The translations under genes were made by a program, and so were the position numbers. Of a stretch of 64,000 nt of DNA, positions 21,773-34,000 are shown one piece after another. The stretch is from assembly GCF_963678635.1 (NCBI RefSeq), contig NC_087067.1, positions 20,518,596-20,582,595 of the forward strand, in the 5' to 3' direction. Under the pieces are notes generated by a model, which was not told the origin of the DNA, made no database searches, and was given only the letters and a program-made list of their open reading frames with translations. Source of the stretch: Symsagittifera roscoffensis. Lineage: Eukaryota > Xenacoelomorpha > Acoela > Convolutidae. Each line of letters opens with the position of its first letter. Position 1 is the first letter of the stretch.

Positions 21773-22660
21773 ACCCCTCCGGATTGGCACACATAGGACC
21801 CTTCCGGACTAACAAAATCTAGCCCCTTCGGGATTGGGACCCCTCTGAGTTAGTTAGTATAAGACCCCTCCGGATTTGGACCCCTCCGAATTAGCAACTA
21901 TAAGACCCCTCTGGATTTGAAAAAATTTTTTTACCCCTCCGGATTGGGAGCCCTCCGGTTTTGTAAAAGTAGCTTTTCGGAGATTTCCTTCTTTCAATCT
22001 ATACCCCTCCGGATACGTTCTCCTATGCAATTTTGCTTTTTCAATTAACTAGGAAGGGTATGTACTACTTTCCTAGACCCTTCTGGATTGAAGTTAAGCC
22101 TCTTATTTGACAATTCACACTAACGGTGAAGGGTCCTGTTGCTCGCCTAACTTCGGCTCGATTAAGGTTTTTCTGTGCCTTTAGCCTTCCCTTTTTGTCT
22201 AGAACAGCCTAGAATTACTTTATTCAACCGCTATTACCTTTTGGTAGGGGTATAAGGGCTTTTCTAAAATAAATTTATAAAACATGAAGGGTCTACCCTC
22301 CCAAATTGGTGAATCTGCTAAAAACAATCTCAAAAACTTTTCACGCTTACTTTTCCGAAAAACTTCTGTTCCTATCAGTAAGCTCAGCTAATTTCTGATC
22401 TATTGGTACCAAGATCAACTCGATATGCCCAGTAATTTTAAAGCTATTAGCCAAAATGTCTTTTTTCTAAAGTCAAGAAATTTCTTTCTTATAGGTTCCG
22501 CCTAACTTTTTCCACAATTCTGGTCCTTTCGACCTAAAAATTATTGATCCGAGCTCAGAAGGTCTATACTCTTCTAGTTCAATGCAAAAGACCCGATCTA
22601 AAACGCTTTAGTTGAAAAAATTTGCGAAAAACTATGCTACCTGTACCCCTCCGGATTGAT
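21773..22660. repeat. Cluster of CCCTCCGGATT-like words
   Basis: At least ten copies, exact or with one or two changes, at irregular 20-60 base spacing, with a final copy near 22648. The core TCCGGA is palindromic with CCC on one side. A matching cluster in the element 2 leader (46.2-46.8 kb) has GGG on the other side. Confidence 0.6.
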
Positions 22661-23963
22661 GAATCCACCAAATCAAACTCGTTAAGTTCGATTTCCCTGC
22701 AACCGGGAAGGCTTTCGGGTAGCGTGTTTTAAAACTTGTAGATTCACTAGTGGAAGTTGTCCGAACAACTATTTTTTTTGTTCTAACTCAAAAATTTCAA
22801 AAAATTTTCTGAGTTTTTAGTGTTTCGTTTTCTCAAAAATCACGAAAATTTGGTTTTTTGTTCCAAATTAGTTCCAACCACTTCCGAACTAAACTTAACC
22901 GGTTCTATCTATTGTAGTAGTGCAGTTACAATGTAACACACTAATTTAGCGCTTTTCTTTGTTTCAAAAATTATCGATATCTCAAAAATCGCGACTTGTG
23001 GGGGGATCAAAATAACGCTATTTTGACCCTAAAAACCGGTCTGCTTTCTGTGTTTTTCACTGAAAAACGGTATAAGAGTATTCATATAGACTAAATTAGT
23101 AATAATATTAGTAATACTATACCTCTCCCGATTTGTTTAATGTCCGAATTAAGGTGCTTAACTTGGATATTCGCAGTTCGGTGAAGGGTCACTACAGTGC
23201 AGCACTGTCGAGCCCCCCACAGATTACTATTTTACTTTTTGTACCAAAAGGGATACAAAACTTGTTAACGATACCCAACAGTCGATTGTTGTTGTCGTTG
23301 AGCGCCTTCTTGTTGCTCCTTGTACTGCTTGCCGGATCAGTCTTCTACCAAGACCCTTCCGAATTGAGCGCAAATCAGCTGAGCCTTCCGGATTGAGCGC
23401 AATTTATCATTAACGTGCTTAAAATGCTCAAATAACCCTACAGTACAAGCCTCACAGACAGGCTACAAAATTGATCGTAACGATCCTGACTGATATAAAT
23501 GACTGTAACAACAATATATCTATCAACAACAACGGGGGGGTCGGATCACATCTTCTCTGGGGGGATGATTTCCTCTGATTTTTAAAACTTGTACTGTTTT
23601 TGGTTTTTTCGATTATTTTTTATGTTTTTTGTTTTTCTTGGGTACTATAATACTTTTTGTTTGGTTTTATATATATCTTTAAGTGTTTTTCGTCACAAAC
23701 CTCTCAGGGAACGAGGGAATGGCCGATCCCCCCACCCTTCCTGATTCGTGAATTTTCGGTCTTAACTAAGTTAAAAAGCTATTCACGGTAATCCGGAAGG
23801 CTTCCGCGTTCCGAACTACACTTCCGCCCGGCGGTTTAGGCCTATTAAGGGCGTTAATGTGAGCATCCGCTCGGGCGTTAATGTGAGCATAGTGCTCGTT
23901 AACGGTTCTGCCGGTCATGATGTTAAAAAAGAATAACACCCAGGAGCGCCATAAAAACATGTA

Positions 23964-24690
23964 TGTAACATTCGCCCGGAAGATACAAATCGACGGAAAA
24001 TAAAACTAAGTCCTAAGACGACTGGCTAACGTCTAAACAGAGCTTTATATGCTTTTCATCGTCTCTACCAAGCCAGTACTTTCGGTGGTCTTTTCTAACA
24101 TCGGGTCGACAAAAACGTTACTGCTTTCGGCTTCGGTCAAAACACTCAAATTAACTTAATTACATGCAGAAATAGTGAGCTCATGGCTGGGTCTCTGTAT
24201 CCCCAGACCACGAGGTCACTCCTAAAAATAGGGCTACTACTTATTGAATTATTATTGTTTTTGTTCAGTAGATAAAAATCATCATCTCCATCGAACGGCC
24301 TTGCAACAGTCGGCCTTGCATCGAACGGCCTTGCATCGAACGGCCTTGCTCCAGCGGCCTTGCAACTATTGTAGCGACACAATAGTTGCAACCTCGAACG
24401 GCCTTGCATCGAACGGCCTTGCTCCAACGGCCTTGCAACTATTGTAGCGACACAATAGTTGCAACTCGGAACGTTCTCTGTCAGCTCCGTGATGTGTTGT
24501 CGTTTTTTTATCACAATTTCCGCGCTTCTCGCAACCGCAGCTAATTTTGTTCTGTTGCTTTTCAGCTTTTCTGCCAAAATGGCCGTTTCTGACGTTTCTC
24601 AAAAATGTTACGTAATCACTTCGAAAATTTAAAGTTTAGGATTTTCCGAATCCTTCAACCTTCACGTTTTGTTCAATCGTTCGAATAACG
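23964..24690. repeat. LTR-like repeat, diverged R1 relative
   Basis: Starts TGTAACATTCGCCC like the R1 repeat, then follows the same order of blocks at lower identity (CGTCTCTACC, a bracketed CAGACCACGAGGTCACT block, an AGGGCTACT block, then a CAAAATGGCCGT block near 24576). A closer match lies at 50056-50760. The minisatellite at 24291-24462 sits inside it. Confidence 0.5.
24291..24462. repeat. Minisatellite with two perfect hairpins
   Basis: A 15-base unit (TCGAACGGCCTTGCA and close variants) repeats several times. Two hairpins, GCAACTATTGT then a six-base loop AGCGAC then ACAATAGTTGC, lie at 24362-24389 and 24435-24462. The larger unit, hairpin plus minisatellite units, is 73 bases and occurs about twice. 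The counterpart repeat at 50 kb lacks this array. Confidence 0.8.
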
Positions 24691-24693
24691 TTC

Positions 24694-25140
24694 TTAATCC
24701 TCCAAAATCACTAACTCGGAAGGCTCGCTGCTAAAAATGACTAAACTGCAGAGATTGAATTTTGGCACATTCTGGTCGAATGTCACACTGATGTCATTCA
24801 CAGTGATGAAATCGACATCGTCTGCATATTCCATGTGCAGCGGCAGGACTGGAGATTGAAGGCAGAATGTGTGATCTGACTCTGTACCTTTTCTACTTCC
24901 GTCGACTTCTTTTAGCGCTTTGTCGAGATAGTAGGTGAAGAGTTTCGGGGAAATAGAGTCTCCTTGGGGGACCCCGATGTTTGTGGTAAAGATGGCAACA
25001 TTTTCTTTACCAATTTTTACTGCGAGAGTAGTTTCGGTAAACAATAGCTTCACGAGGTTTAAGGTTCCCTCACCTTGTATCTCATCACCGAGCATCGTCA
25101 GCAAACGGTTACGGTCCACAGTAACATAGGCTTTCGACAT
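24694..25140 (-). mobile_element. Non-LTR (LINE) reverse-transcriptase fragment
   Basis: 148 codons from an ATG. The motifs are VTVDRNRLL near the start (usually FDTVDRNRL in LINE reverse transcriptases), IGVPQGDSISPKLF at about residue 58, and MEYADDVDFI at about 101, which is the catalytic YADD. It lacks everything upstream and downstream of the palm, so it is a truncated copy. It lies exactly between two LTR-like repeats, 23964-24690 and 25168-26050. The family within the LINEs is not certain. Confidence 0.75.
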
Positions 25141-25167
25141 GTCTAGCTAGCGTCTAAACACAGCTCT

Positions 25168-26050
25168 TGTAACATTTGCCCAAATACTACACAGCTACGG
25201 AGCGTAGAAAAAGTACCTATTAACGACTGGCAGGCGTCAGTTACCTTAATCCTACTCGTTTTTCACCGTCTCGACCTTGCCAGTTGATTTTCTGGGTCTG
25301 TCTAGGGCTAAGTAAAAAGTTACTATTTTTGGGCCATCAGTCAAACGACTTTTGATCAGCTTTCGTTTACATGCGAACACAACCACATAGCTGAGTCTCG
25401 GATCCTCAGACTACGTGATTGCTATTAAAAACACGGCTCGAATATCCTATTTTATTATGTTTTTGTGTGACAGTTCTATATTAAATCCATTGGAGATGGA
25501 TTGACCCTTTCCTCTTTCTAGCTACTCATACTCTAAAATATCAAGTTATACCGGTGTTAATTCAAAGTTCTATAGCATCAGAGTAGCTAAAAAGTTAGTT
25601 TTATGCAGTCCTTTAACATATAACAGTCTCTGGGGGACCAAGCCTCCGCTCCCGTAATCTTCTCGAGATAACGTTCTTATCTCTCCCAATTTGTGGCACG
25701 GGAGGGTTCCGCAGAATATTCCCTCCCCCGCTGAAGCTTCCTTTTCCACTAATTTCTACTGCTAAGGATCCTATCGTGTTATTGCCACGATAAGAGACTC
25801 CGTTTTTCTCGTGTTCCCGCACGACCGTTTCTCACTATATTTGTTGTTGTTCTCTTTTTTGTTACTTTTGTCAAAATGGCCGTCTTTTTGTATTTCTCAG
25901 AAATACTTGCCCGTCAATCGAAATTTTAAAATTTTAATTTCCGGAGTATTTGGACCCTCCTTCGCAGCACTTTTTTGTTACTAAGGCCTTTAGTCGTCTT
26001 TTTCTGTCCCGCCGGAAGATCGCGCTGTACCAATCTGGCAGAATGGTACA
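25168..26050. repeat. R1 LTR-like repeat, left copy
   Basis: 883 bases, starting TGTAACATT and ending GGTACA, as LTRs do (TG...CA). It matches 49321-50055 at about 97% by eye, apart from a stretch of about 150 bases that only this copy has. Contains a CAAAATGGCCGTC block near 25875. Its flanks do not form an obvious short direct repeat. It sits just beyond the 3' end of element 2, so it could be the 3' LTR of that element or a separate solo LTR. Confidence 0.6.
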
Positions 26051-26820
26051 TATTCGCCGGACAAGTCCCCATCAATGTCCATATTGATCGCATAACACCG
26101 GGTTATCGTCAAGTAGTGTTCCAGTTCTCTGTAATCAATCTTACAAATCGCATAAGAAAATGAAATTTATCTACTCCACCTCAACTCACTACGTGTCAGA
26201 AATGGCATCGTACTACATCTCACTGCCTTTCAACATTTTCACAAATTTTGCACCATGAGGAGTGGCCTAGATAAAATTTCTTTTCTGACTACTTACGTCA
26301 TCTTGCCATAAAACTTCTTTTCGCTCTTTGTGATTGAAAATTTGGGACGTGGCACGGCCACGCACCCGTTAAAATTAACTTAACGTCACTCACCAAGTAC
26401 AATCAGTTATTTATGCGGTCCTATTCGATATTAAAACTAAGAAACTCTGTGGCTAGGAAAGTTATTGAGTTACTCACCCTTTCCGAGCGAGTTTACCCAA
26501 ACCTACCATGTCGCCACACAGTGAAATTGTGTCTTACACAGGTTAAAAACTTCTGTCGTGTCTAAATAGGTAAATATACTCACCTATGTTCTATATATAT
26601 ACATAAGTAGCACAACTAAAATTTTCTTTCATCAATTTTAACAATTGTAACAATTTTCAAAGTTTGGTCTGACCAAAATAGATCAAAACAAAAAGTTTAA
26701 CAAGTGCAATAATCAAACTTAGTTGATTAGTTCTAGTTTTAACACACAAAGACAATCAAGTTTTTTCTCCTTCTCTTCCTTTCTTGTTCACGTCTTCACT
26801 TATCCTCTTTGTTCCATCAA
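26051..26820. other. Non-coding stretch at the 3' end of element 2
   Basis: AT-rich, with no ORF I believe in and no repeat I can pair with another place in the window. It separates the R1 repeat from the last ORF of element 2 and is probably 3' untranslated sequence. Confidence 0.4.
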
Positions 26821-26822
26821 CT

Positions 26823-28678
26823 TCATTCCATTGCTTCTCCATCCTGATCTTCAGCTTCACTGTCTTCTAAGACTTTTTCCAACATGTCCATGGAGTTACG
26901 GGCCGTGCCCCAACTCTCCTGTTCCAACAGCCTCGGTTTGCAACAAGGTAGCAGGTCCACATTCACCTTTTGCTCCCGGTTCCTGCAAAAGCTGTTGTGA
27001 AGACATAGGCTCACATTTCGTTATAGGTCAGCTCTTAAGACCTCTTTCTTCTCATCTTCAGTTGCACAAGGCGCTCCAGCTACTCGCTTCACCGCCGTGG
27101 TGACCGCGTTTCTGTGCGTCAGGAATGCTCTCTTATAGGCTACCGGTCCTATATCTAGCTTGAAAGATTGATAGGCTTCCGTGTTCCTCGACATGTGACG
27201 CTTCGCGCGTTCATACATCCATGACGTCATCACTGCACGGAACCAAGGCATCAACCTTTGCCTTGACCATATTCTTTCAATGCTTTGGGTATTCTCAGAA
27301 CCTTGCAGGTGGTTGTGAAAAGATCCAATTCGCGGCTCATCTTTACGTTGCTCAGCTGCTCAGGAGTCGGCACGGCCGTCTACTGTTCACTTGTGTCCGC
27401 GTTAGCCTCCAACCACCTCACTGCCAGCATGGCACTAACCACCACGATTGACACCTGTTGATTCTGATCGGGCAACCCCGTAGAGTACAACTCCTCCACG
27501 TCCCATACTAGCATCAGATTCCCGCGTTCGGGGTACCATAGCGTCTGCGCCAAGCAGTGGCAAGGATACTCCCCATAGGTTATCAATATGTTCCTTCGGA
27601 TCCGATACCCTGAGGCTCCCAGCAACGGTTCCACCTTCATCATAATTCTGTGCAAATCGTCTTTCCCTTCTATGGTGGGGAATTCAGTGGGTAACGCTCC
27701 ACTCGCTTTCTGCTTCTGGAACTCGCTCACATTATCTTCGTTCAACCTCATGAACTCTTCACCCACTACGTCTTGCAACTCGCCTTCAGGTCTCTTCGGG
27801 ACTGCCCGAAAGATCTTCGCCAACAAATCATATGACCTCTCCGACATTCTGGCCAACCTCACGCACTTTGGCACAGAGAAAAGTTGGTCAATCAACACCT
27901 GCTGCGTCCTCGCATCCATCACCACCATGTGCGTAGGATACCTACTACTGCAGTATGGTGCGGAGCTTGAACCCACCAGATATTTTGAACCAGTAGGTCT
28001 ATGATAGGCCTCACTATCCTTCATATTCATTTCGTTTTCAAGAAGTTCTCGCCAGCCTCCAATCTTCTGCTCTGTCTGCAATGCTCCAGGAAATACTTCC
28101 ACGCTGAGGGACGTCACTAGCTCATGGGCACGCTCCAGGCGCTCAAGTGATTCTATCGAGCACGTCATGCTACAAAATCCCAAGGCTGTGGTCAAGTTTA
28201 CATCCGTCACCCCATGACAGTCCGCGACCAACTCCATGCCACTCTTATCCAACATGTTCAATCTTCCGTACAATCGTGCCAGTTGTCGATGCTGCTCGCT
28301 CAGCGTAATCAGGCAGTGTCCCAAGTTGCAAACATGTCCTTCCATCCCACTATGTTGAGCCAAACAGGTGCCTTGCTTCAACCAATTGCTCAATGGACTT
28401 TCCTCGGATAGTTCCGTGGATAGGTTGCTCTTCCGCTTCGTCAATCTCATGGCCAGCAGATGGTGTATCATGGCCAGATCATGTAGACTCGCATCATCAT
28501 CCAGGTCTAACCTGATATCCGCTGTCATGTCCCAGATTAAACCGGCTTTAGGATGCGGACACCAAGAAGGCTTCATGAGCTCCCACATGGTTACTAGGCT
28601 GACTTTCAAGGGACCGTCCCAAGAACCACAATGAAAAATCACTTGCTCCTTCAGCTCGGGAACCGAGGGTTCGACCAC
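26823..28678 (-). pseudogene. Last ORF region of element 2, unknown family
   Basis: Mainly a 432-codon ORF (27380-28678), with related sequence down to about 27021. Conserved words are FSVPKCVRLAR, LLAKIF, EPLLGASG, WDVEELYSTGLPDQNQQ and, further on, FRAVMTSWMYERAKRHM. All have counterparts in the duplicated unit of element 3 (FSVPKCVRPAR, LESLLEASG, LRDVEEIRAIGLPDHQQ, FRATLTSWLYVLTKNHM), so this is a real, selected gene of the lineage. I do not recognise a fold. The region is broken, with about two breaks. Confidence 0.6.
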
Positions 28679-29462
28679 TCGTTCTTCTAAAAAAAATTCC
28701 CAGCTTGGGTTGTTCCACCATCAGCATTCCAGTTTCCTTAATCCGTTCGACCCAGAAATTGAGCACTATGACTTGCTCATAGTCGAAGTACGCTTCCCTG
28801 GCTTCTTCATTCACGAAGGGATTATACGCCATCCCCGGTATGCCAGACACATATTGGAACGACTTCAGTTTCCCTAGTGTTGCAAAGTCTTTTTGTCCCC
28901 TGACTGTTTCAATCAACTCCCGGCTCACTTTCAATTCTTTGTTGGAATACCTTCTCACTTCTTCCAACTTGCGATAGCTCTCCATGTCATTCGACTCCTT
29001 ATTTGGTACAATCAACGGCATATCCTGATATAGTTCCAGGAGTGCCCTAAGGAAGTTTCTTTCGCAATCAACTCCCTATTGCCGAATGATCTTTATGCAT
29101 TCTCCCAAAACAGGAGTGGGGATACGATCCACCACGAACCTTACAGTACAAAGGGCATCCTTACGCGTAGCCCAGGCTATCGCAGAATCGTCTTTTGAAA
29201 TCAACGCTCGTAGGGCTTCCGTCAACTCCAGCTCCTGTTCCTTTGATTTCAAATCATTACTGGCTTCATATTCCGCCTTCTTGATGCCCATCAAGCACCA
29301 AGCCAACCGTACTTGCAGGTCAGTTCTCGTGCAAGGGTGAGCCAGGTATGCTGCCACCGTCGCAGGTGCATGCATCGTCTCGTCGAAGTATCTTTGGAGG
29401 GCCGCCCTCCAAGAGATTTCCAGCAGTTTTTCTAGCCCAATTTCGTTCGCCTCCGAGGACAT
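28548..29462 (-). CDS. Helical ORFs of the cassette, element 2, unknown function
   Basis: A 128-codon ORF from an ATG at 29462 is all helical by eye (ISWRAALQRYFDETM, LRALISKDDSAIAWA). A 157-codon ORF follows (29021-28548) whose first 100 residues (SYRKLEEVRRYSNKEL, YVSGIPGMAYNPF) have a weak match in element 3. No known motifs. They lie between the basic ORF and the last ORF in cassette order. Confidence 0.45.
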
Positions 29463-29485
29463 TACCGTGCCGTATTTTTTCCGAT

Positions 29486-30193
29486 TTAAGTTAGAATTCT
29501 TCTTTCAGATACTCCTGCATGGCTCGCTTCTCGCTCTCTCGCGGAGTTCCTCGCCTTCAACATCTCCACATAACCCCCTGCTGGATCTCCCATGTGGACC
29601 GATTCCGGCACAGTGACTCGACTGTACTCGACCACGTCGAGTTGTCCCTCCAGTTTCATCTTGGCCATGTTGGTTCGCGAGGGCCTGTAATTTTCAAGTC
29701 CTCCAGATCCACACTGAGTGATGATCTCCATCTCTAGCTTAGTGTCTGCTAGGGTTCGTGCAGTCTTCTTTGATTTCGTGGCTGTCGTGGTCAGACCTGC
29801 TAAGAGCATAGGGGGTATCAGATTCTCTTTTTCTCCACCGGTCAGCGTCGCACCATCTCCTTGCCCGCTCTCGCCTGAACGACCTGCGCTCGTCAAAGAG
29901 GCCACCACTGCGCTGGCTTTTGACTTCACCACTCTCTGGTTCACGGCTCGACTTCCTGTCTTCCCTTTCAGCCGCTTCAGCCCCTTTCTGGCTCGTCTAA
30001 CGGGTAATTTCTTCGTGACCTGCTGATCATCGGCACTGTCCTCTGTAACAGACTCGGTCAGAACATCAGACGCCATGGAGTTCATTATTTTCTCCAGGAC
30101 CTCACGCATAATGGGTTGGTTCAATCCCACCTTCATTATGGACTGCGTCCCATATCGTCGTATCACGTCCCATGACCTTTCCATGAAGTTCAC
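29486..30193 (-). CDS. Basic ORF of the cassette, element 2
   Basis: 235 codons. The middle is strongly basic (KKLPVRRARKGLKRLKGKT) and Ser/Thr-rich; both ends are mixed helical. The composition suits a nucleic-acid-binding or nuclear protein, but no domain is recognised. Near its start, VGLNQPIM resembles LGLNNPIL in element 3 at about 58.2 kb. Confidence 0.5.
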   Translation of the reverse strand: MNFMERSWDVIRRYGTQSIMKVGLNQPIMREVLEKIMNSMASDVLTESVTEDSADDQQVTKKLPVRRARKGLKRLKGKTGSRAVNQRVVKSKASAVVASLTSAGRSGESGQGDGATLTGGEKENLIPPMLLAGLTTTATKSKKTARTLADTKLEMEIITQCGSGGLENYRPSRTNMAKMKLEGQLDVVEYSRVTVPESVHMGDPAGGYVEMLKARNSAREREASHAGVSERRILT

Positions 30194-30253
30194 TCGACTC
30201 CAGGTTGCCCCTGTCTTGCTTTCTAGTTCACTTTGGTATCTCTCCCATTCCTC

Positions 30254-31004
30254 TTACGGTAGCGTACTCAGGAAGGATACCCTCATTGACTCTGCAATTT
30301 TTCTCCTCCTCAGTGACTCATGGTCCATCAATTCATTGTCATTCGCATCAGGTTTTGGCTTAGGGCCTGAAGGTCTTTGTCGTGTGTCTATGCCCGAGTC
30401 CGGCCGCGACGGTACGGTCAGGTCTCCTGCATGATAAAACAATTCATCGTTCACCAGGAATTCTACGGACTCCTCGCCATGTGGTGCCAGGTCCTCTATC
30501 GTTATGTATGAGCCTCCTCTGCACTCCTTTGCCACTTCCAGCATCACTACTTTTACTTCTCCTGACCACTTCAGTCTTGATAAGTCATATATGGGAGCAT
30601 ACACCTCGTTCCACATCTCAGCCGAGACCTCTGGTCTCCTGGAAGGTGGTGCTTCGATCTTTTTCCTGCTCCAAGCATCAGGAAATGTGAAGTCAAACGT
30701 GTGCGTGGCTGCAACGTTCCAACTGATGAAGCGCGGCTCCATCCCTTCACTCCACCTCAACATTCTCCTCTCTGCATCACGAGCTGCTCCGATGCTAGGG
30801 GCAATGACGGGAGATGTGACTGCCAACAACATCCTCCTTATCGGTGGGTATCGAGGGCATTGGTCCGGCAGCGGCCTGGACCCGGAAAGCCACGCTTGCT
30901 GGTTCTCTTTCGCGTGTGCGTAATCTTCGAGTTAAACTGGATGTAAAAGGTCTTCGCGGCCCATTCGGCACTTGAAGTTGTTGTTGAAATCCATCAACAC
31001 CCAA
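30254..31004 (-). pseudogene. ORF following the SGNH gene, element 2
   Basis: A 192-codon ORF (30254-30832) with related upstream sequence. Recognisable features are a basic helical part (ARDAERRMLRW), an aromatic stretch (FDFTFPDAW) and an acidic, Pro-rich C-terminus. No known family. Order and strand place it in the cassette. The region has about one break. Confidence 0.45.
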
Positions 31005-31018
31005 CCTGGCTCCACTAT

Positions 31019-34000
31019 TTATCCGAACAGCCTATCGTCGCTGGCCAGCCCTCTCAGCTCCCTCTGCTCTACCCAATTCAGCACGGAACAATCCACGACT
31101 GAGACCAGGTTGACATACAACACAGAATTCCTGTATGCGTTGACTTGCACGTCCGGGAACACGAAAGACATCACCGGTCCATACACCACCGTGACGAATT
31201 CCCGCAGTCCGTAAATCAGAGCCAACGGATCGATCCGCATCATGACAGCCAAATCTGTCAGCAAGGGCATGCCACAATACTGCTTACACTCACCCGCATC
31301 CGTCGCCACCTTATCTTCTCCCGTGACACTTCTGCTCTGTTGCAAGTGATATTGGAGCAGGAGAGTCCTCCAGTCTTTCATTTTCCTGAGCGAGGCGGTT
31401 TCCAACTGCGCGTTGAACTCACGACTTGTTCCCTGGAGTTGTTCGGGGTAACGCAACAGCACCAGCAACTCACCCAGTCGACCGTAGATCATGGCAATCA
31501 GAGTCAGGAGTCCATCCAATCTCAAATCTGCCAACGCTTGGGTGAAGAGGTTCGCCGGCCCATTCACGAAATTCTCATGACTAAATGTCACGTACAGAGC
31601 TAACATCAGGCCAATCGACAGCTTCCTGATATCCTTGACTAAGCTCGCGATCAGGTTCCGAGATGCCCTCGGATAGCACGTCGACAGGAAGGATGGCGTC
31701 CATCCCACTCCCATTCCATCCAAGATGGCATCTGATTGTTCATATTGTGCCCTCGTGGCCAGTACATCAGCTTGGAACTTGTCCAACGACATCGTGTTTA
31801 CATCCTGCATCAATTTCAACATCATACCCCCAGCTAACTCCCGGGCATCAAACAAGTTCTTCAGATACCTGTGTATCTCTTTGATCACTGCCGGCGCATG
31901 CTCGAACGCGTCCTCTCCCAAGGTGCACATTCTTGGTGACAAGTACAACCATAAGTTGTTGTGCGGCTTTGTGCGCAAAGCCATTGCCATGAGATCTTCT
32001 TCCGCTGATGTCATGTTTTTCCTGACTGTCCTTCCCTGCTCATTCTCTGCGTGATCCATCTGTCTGAACCAGAGATCATCGGCCACCTGTTGTACTAACA
32101 GATGATCGTCATCTACCCCTGGTCTTAACTTCAGCAATCTGGCGAAGTTGGACAGCTCCAACCCCAGAACCTCATCTAACACCAACCGAGTTGTGCTACA
32201 ATCTTTGAGTCCCTGTATGGCATTGGAAATGTCAGCCCAAACGGCAGGAAGCTCAGATCGGGATGGGTAATAATTGTTGGGGTCTACCACTCGGTTCGGG
32301 GCAGGAATTATCACGTTGAACCGTCCCTCTGCTATCGTTGTGACCATCGTGTACACAAACTGAAGGGGTTCTGGCAATGCAGCGTACCCTGGTGACAACA
32401 CAAAGACCACCTTCACTACATTTTGGATGAAACGTTGTTTTGCTGCTGTCTCTAGCTCAGCCATCGCCGAGAGCAATGTCATTATCGCCTCCCCTATGAC
32501 CTCCTTGCTCGGGATCGACCCATCCGTCAGACGGGACAACAAACCCCTGCTTTGCAGATGATCATTCGAGCCTGCAACCACTATCACCTGCGGCTCCATG
32601 CTGACCACCCTTCGCACACTTATCATCATGCCTATTGACTGTCCCAAGTCCAATTTAGGCGCCGTCAAAAAAATCACGTCGGGCCAAAAGAGAGAAGGGG
32701 GCGTGTAGAGATAATCCGAACTGGCCACTATCAGGTACTTGGCAGCTTTCATATCCAAGGGATCATAAGCGGCAAACAGCCCGTCACCGACCGGGGCCTT
32801 CAGTTCCCCGTATCTCCTGTCATCTCCATCCACCGTGGTCGCTCGGGGGTGTTCTCTTGAGTATTCGCCAGGCGTCTGACCGGGTGGTTTAGCAAACTGC
32901 CTGTACGTCTTGTGATGCTTGTTATTAGGCTTGCTATCCGTCTGCAACTTGCCCTTACGAGCAGGTGGCAACAGTTCCCTGGCTCTCTGGCGGACGTCCT
33001 TAAGAGACCGGGTATTCAGAGGTCCAAAGGTATTGTCCTGAGGCAACCCATTCAGGTCTGCGTGCCGGAGCGTAGTCGTGGAGCTAAACTGCTCCTGCTC
33101 TGCTAGCAGCCAAAACACGCCCGGTATCCGATATAGACGCGACACTGTGGGGCTTTCTCCGCCGATCATTCTCATTGCGTCCTCCCGACACGTCAAGATA
33201 TTCATGTTCAACTTCGTTGACATGTCCGTCTTGTACTGTCCCCAATGACTAGGGTCTGGTCGGTTCCAAAGCAGCACGCTGCCTGGTTCAACTCCCTCCG
33301 CTCGCACGGCCCTCGTCGACGGTCCTGCTGCTGAAGCAGGGTTTGCCGTAGTGGGCGGGTCGTTCCTCCTAGACACGGTCTGGGAGTCATTCCTGTTCTG
33401 ATCAACCGATCTCCCGAGTCGGCTTTCAAGCGGTTCTGTTCTGCGAGGAGGAGCAGTCCCTAGCCTCTCTCTTACGTTTGAGCTTGGAGCGATGGGTGCA
33501 GCTGTAGCCCTCTCCGTTGCCAAGGGCCCTAGGTGGTTGACGAGGGATTCGGGCACGCTTGCCCTTATTCTTTTTCCTCCGGTCGAACTGGTCCAAGCCA
33601 GAGAACTGGTCGCCCTCGACTCCTGCTCCACTTCCCTCAACTGCGTCTGAAATACGTCATTGATCCAGTGTCTCCCTTGTTGGGTGTTGAAATGTATCCC
33701 ATCTCTGGTGAGCGCGATGTGATCAATCATGCGCAACATGTTCTCGAGATCCAGAAGTCGCAGCTCACCAGGGTTGTTTCTCACCAGACTGCGGATCATT
33801 TCGTTCCACCGTGTCACGTTGCCATTCATAAAGTCTGCCACTGTGGTGCCCACCATCGGGTTCTGTGGTATCGTGCACAGCACCACAAGCCGGGGCCTAT
33901 ACTTCTCCTTTAGTTCGTTCAGGAGGCAGACCAATAGATGCTCCCACTTGCTCTCCGGAGTCACTGGGGCTCTCGAGACGTCGTTGGTTCCCAGCATTAT

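Larger units (their letters stand above)
20989..23963. other. Non-coding leader block of element 1
   Basis: No credible ORF over about 3 kb. It holds a stem-loop at 21504-21543, a cluster of CCCTCCGGATT-like words at 21773-22660 with two more near 23350-23390, T-rich runs near 23590-23690, and a stretch shared with the element 2 leader (AACGATACCCAACAGTCG near 23268). The block is a diverged relative of 45.2-48.4 kb. It is most likely the LTR/5' untranslated region of element 1, but I cannot fix LTR ends here. Confidence 0.55.

Noticed and set aside
24291-24462. CRISPR-like array
   Set aside because: Units are contiguous with no spacers, within a eukaryotic retroelement region.
26055-26115. 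Short stretch resembling the FVRGVG/RSTGTS part of the macro module
   Set aside because: Only about 50 bases of patchy match (CGGACAA, GATCGCATA, CCGGGT), with no continuing frame. Not enough to call.
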